From Echinimonas agarilytica (GTDB lineage Bacteria > Pseudomonadota > Gammaproteobacteria > Enterobacterales > Neiellaceae), in contig NZ_JAMQGP010000011.1 of assembly GCF_023703465.1 (NCBI RefSeq), positions 55,780 through 119,779 of the forward strand: a stretch of 64,000 bases of DNA, in the 5' to 3' direction. Below are positions 63,942-64,000 of this stretch, piece after piece. A program made the position numbers and the translations under genes. The notes under the pieces are model-generated. The model was given only the letters and a program-made list of their open reading frames with translations, was not told the DNA's origin and did no database searches. Positions within the stretch are counted from its first letter, which is position 1. Every line of letters starts with the position of its first letter.

Positions 63942-64000
63942 GTGCCTGGCGGTGACCTACTCTCGCATGGGGAAACCCCACACTACCATCGGCGCGATTG
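63942..64000 (-). rRNA. rrf: 5S ribosomal RNA, 3' part only (partial)
   Basis: The minus strand reads CGCCGATGGTAGTGTGGGG, then CCCCATGCGAGAGTAGG and CGCCAGGCA, the 3' half of a gammaproteobacterial 5S rRNA. The gene continues beyond the window edge, and the rest of the rRNA operon is expected there. Confidence 0.96.

Noticed and set aside
1..64000. CRISPR arrays, insertion sequences, phage attachment sites and tRNA genes
   Set aside because: No regularly spaced repeats, transposase motifs, flanking direct repeats or cloverleaf sequences were found on either strand.

Overview
The window reads as chromosomal DNA of a marine-type gammaproteobacterium, most likely Alteromonadales-like. The order rsmE-gshB-yqgE-ruvX, a metK gene behind tandem MetJ boxes, a DTW-domain tRNA-modification gene and a gammaproteobacterial 5S rRNA tail all point that way. 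Base composition looks moderate (mid to high 40s % G+C by eye). The genus cannot be fixed from the sequence alone.

About 55 kb (1-55200) is one very large extracellular polysaccharide locus of the exosortase A (XrtA)/PEP-CTERM type. At the left edge a leftward operon encodes a tyrosine autokinase (cut by the window edge), the Wzz-like chain-length protein and the Wza-like export lipoprotein. Divergent from it, a nearly gap-free rightward operon (2540-19912) carries the XrtA core: priming sugar transferase, polysaccharide deacetylase, FemAB-like protein, two XrtA-type glycosyltransferases, the XrtA-EpsI fusion and an asparagine-synthase-like amidotransferase. Accessory genes follow: three GT4 enzymes, a GT39-like membrane protein, a Wzx flippase, a sulfotransferase and an acyltransferase-3 protein. 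A convergent leftward operon (28582-19918) holds two more sulfotransferases, a fatty-acid-hydroxylase-type membrane enzyme, a six-hairpin protein, a GT2 and an SGNH-MBOAT-SGNH acylation module. From 28.8 to 39.6 kb lie further glycosyltransferases, a beta-helix lipoprotein, the O-ligase/polymerase and a tiny coupled membrane ORF.

A second rightward operon (39849-51872) contains a beta-helix protein, a second deacetylase, a second flippase, a GNAT/FemAB-like enzyme, an acyl carrier protein, exosortase-A hydrolases 2 and 1 flanking wecB-wecC, and the TPR lipoprotein PrsT. It converges on an exosortase-type acyltransferase gene. A highly codon-biased PEP-CTERM substrate gene follows, behind a clear sigma-54 promoter and a 5'-UTR hairpin, and then a third beta-helix protein. 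Together the genes suggest an acidic (ManNAcA-containing), sulfated and O-acylated polysaccharide. It would be made by a Wzx/Wzy-type route, exported through Wza/Wzz and co-regulated with a surface-anchored PEP-CTERM protein. The sulfation and acylation of this particular polymer are inferences from gene content.

From 55.2 kb onward the window is housekeeping: fba, a lone type IV prepilin, pgk, metK, a DTW-domain gene, rsmE, gshB, yqgE, ruvX, and the 3' end of an rRNA operon (5S, minus strand) at the right edge. No insertion sequence, CRISPR array, tRNA or obvious pseudogene was seen.
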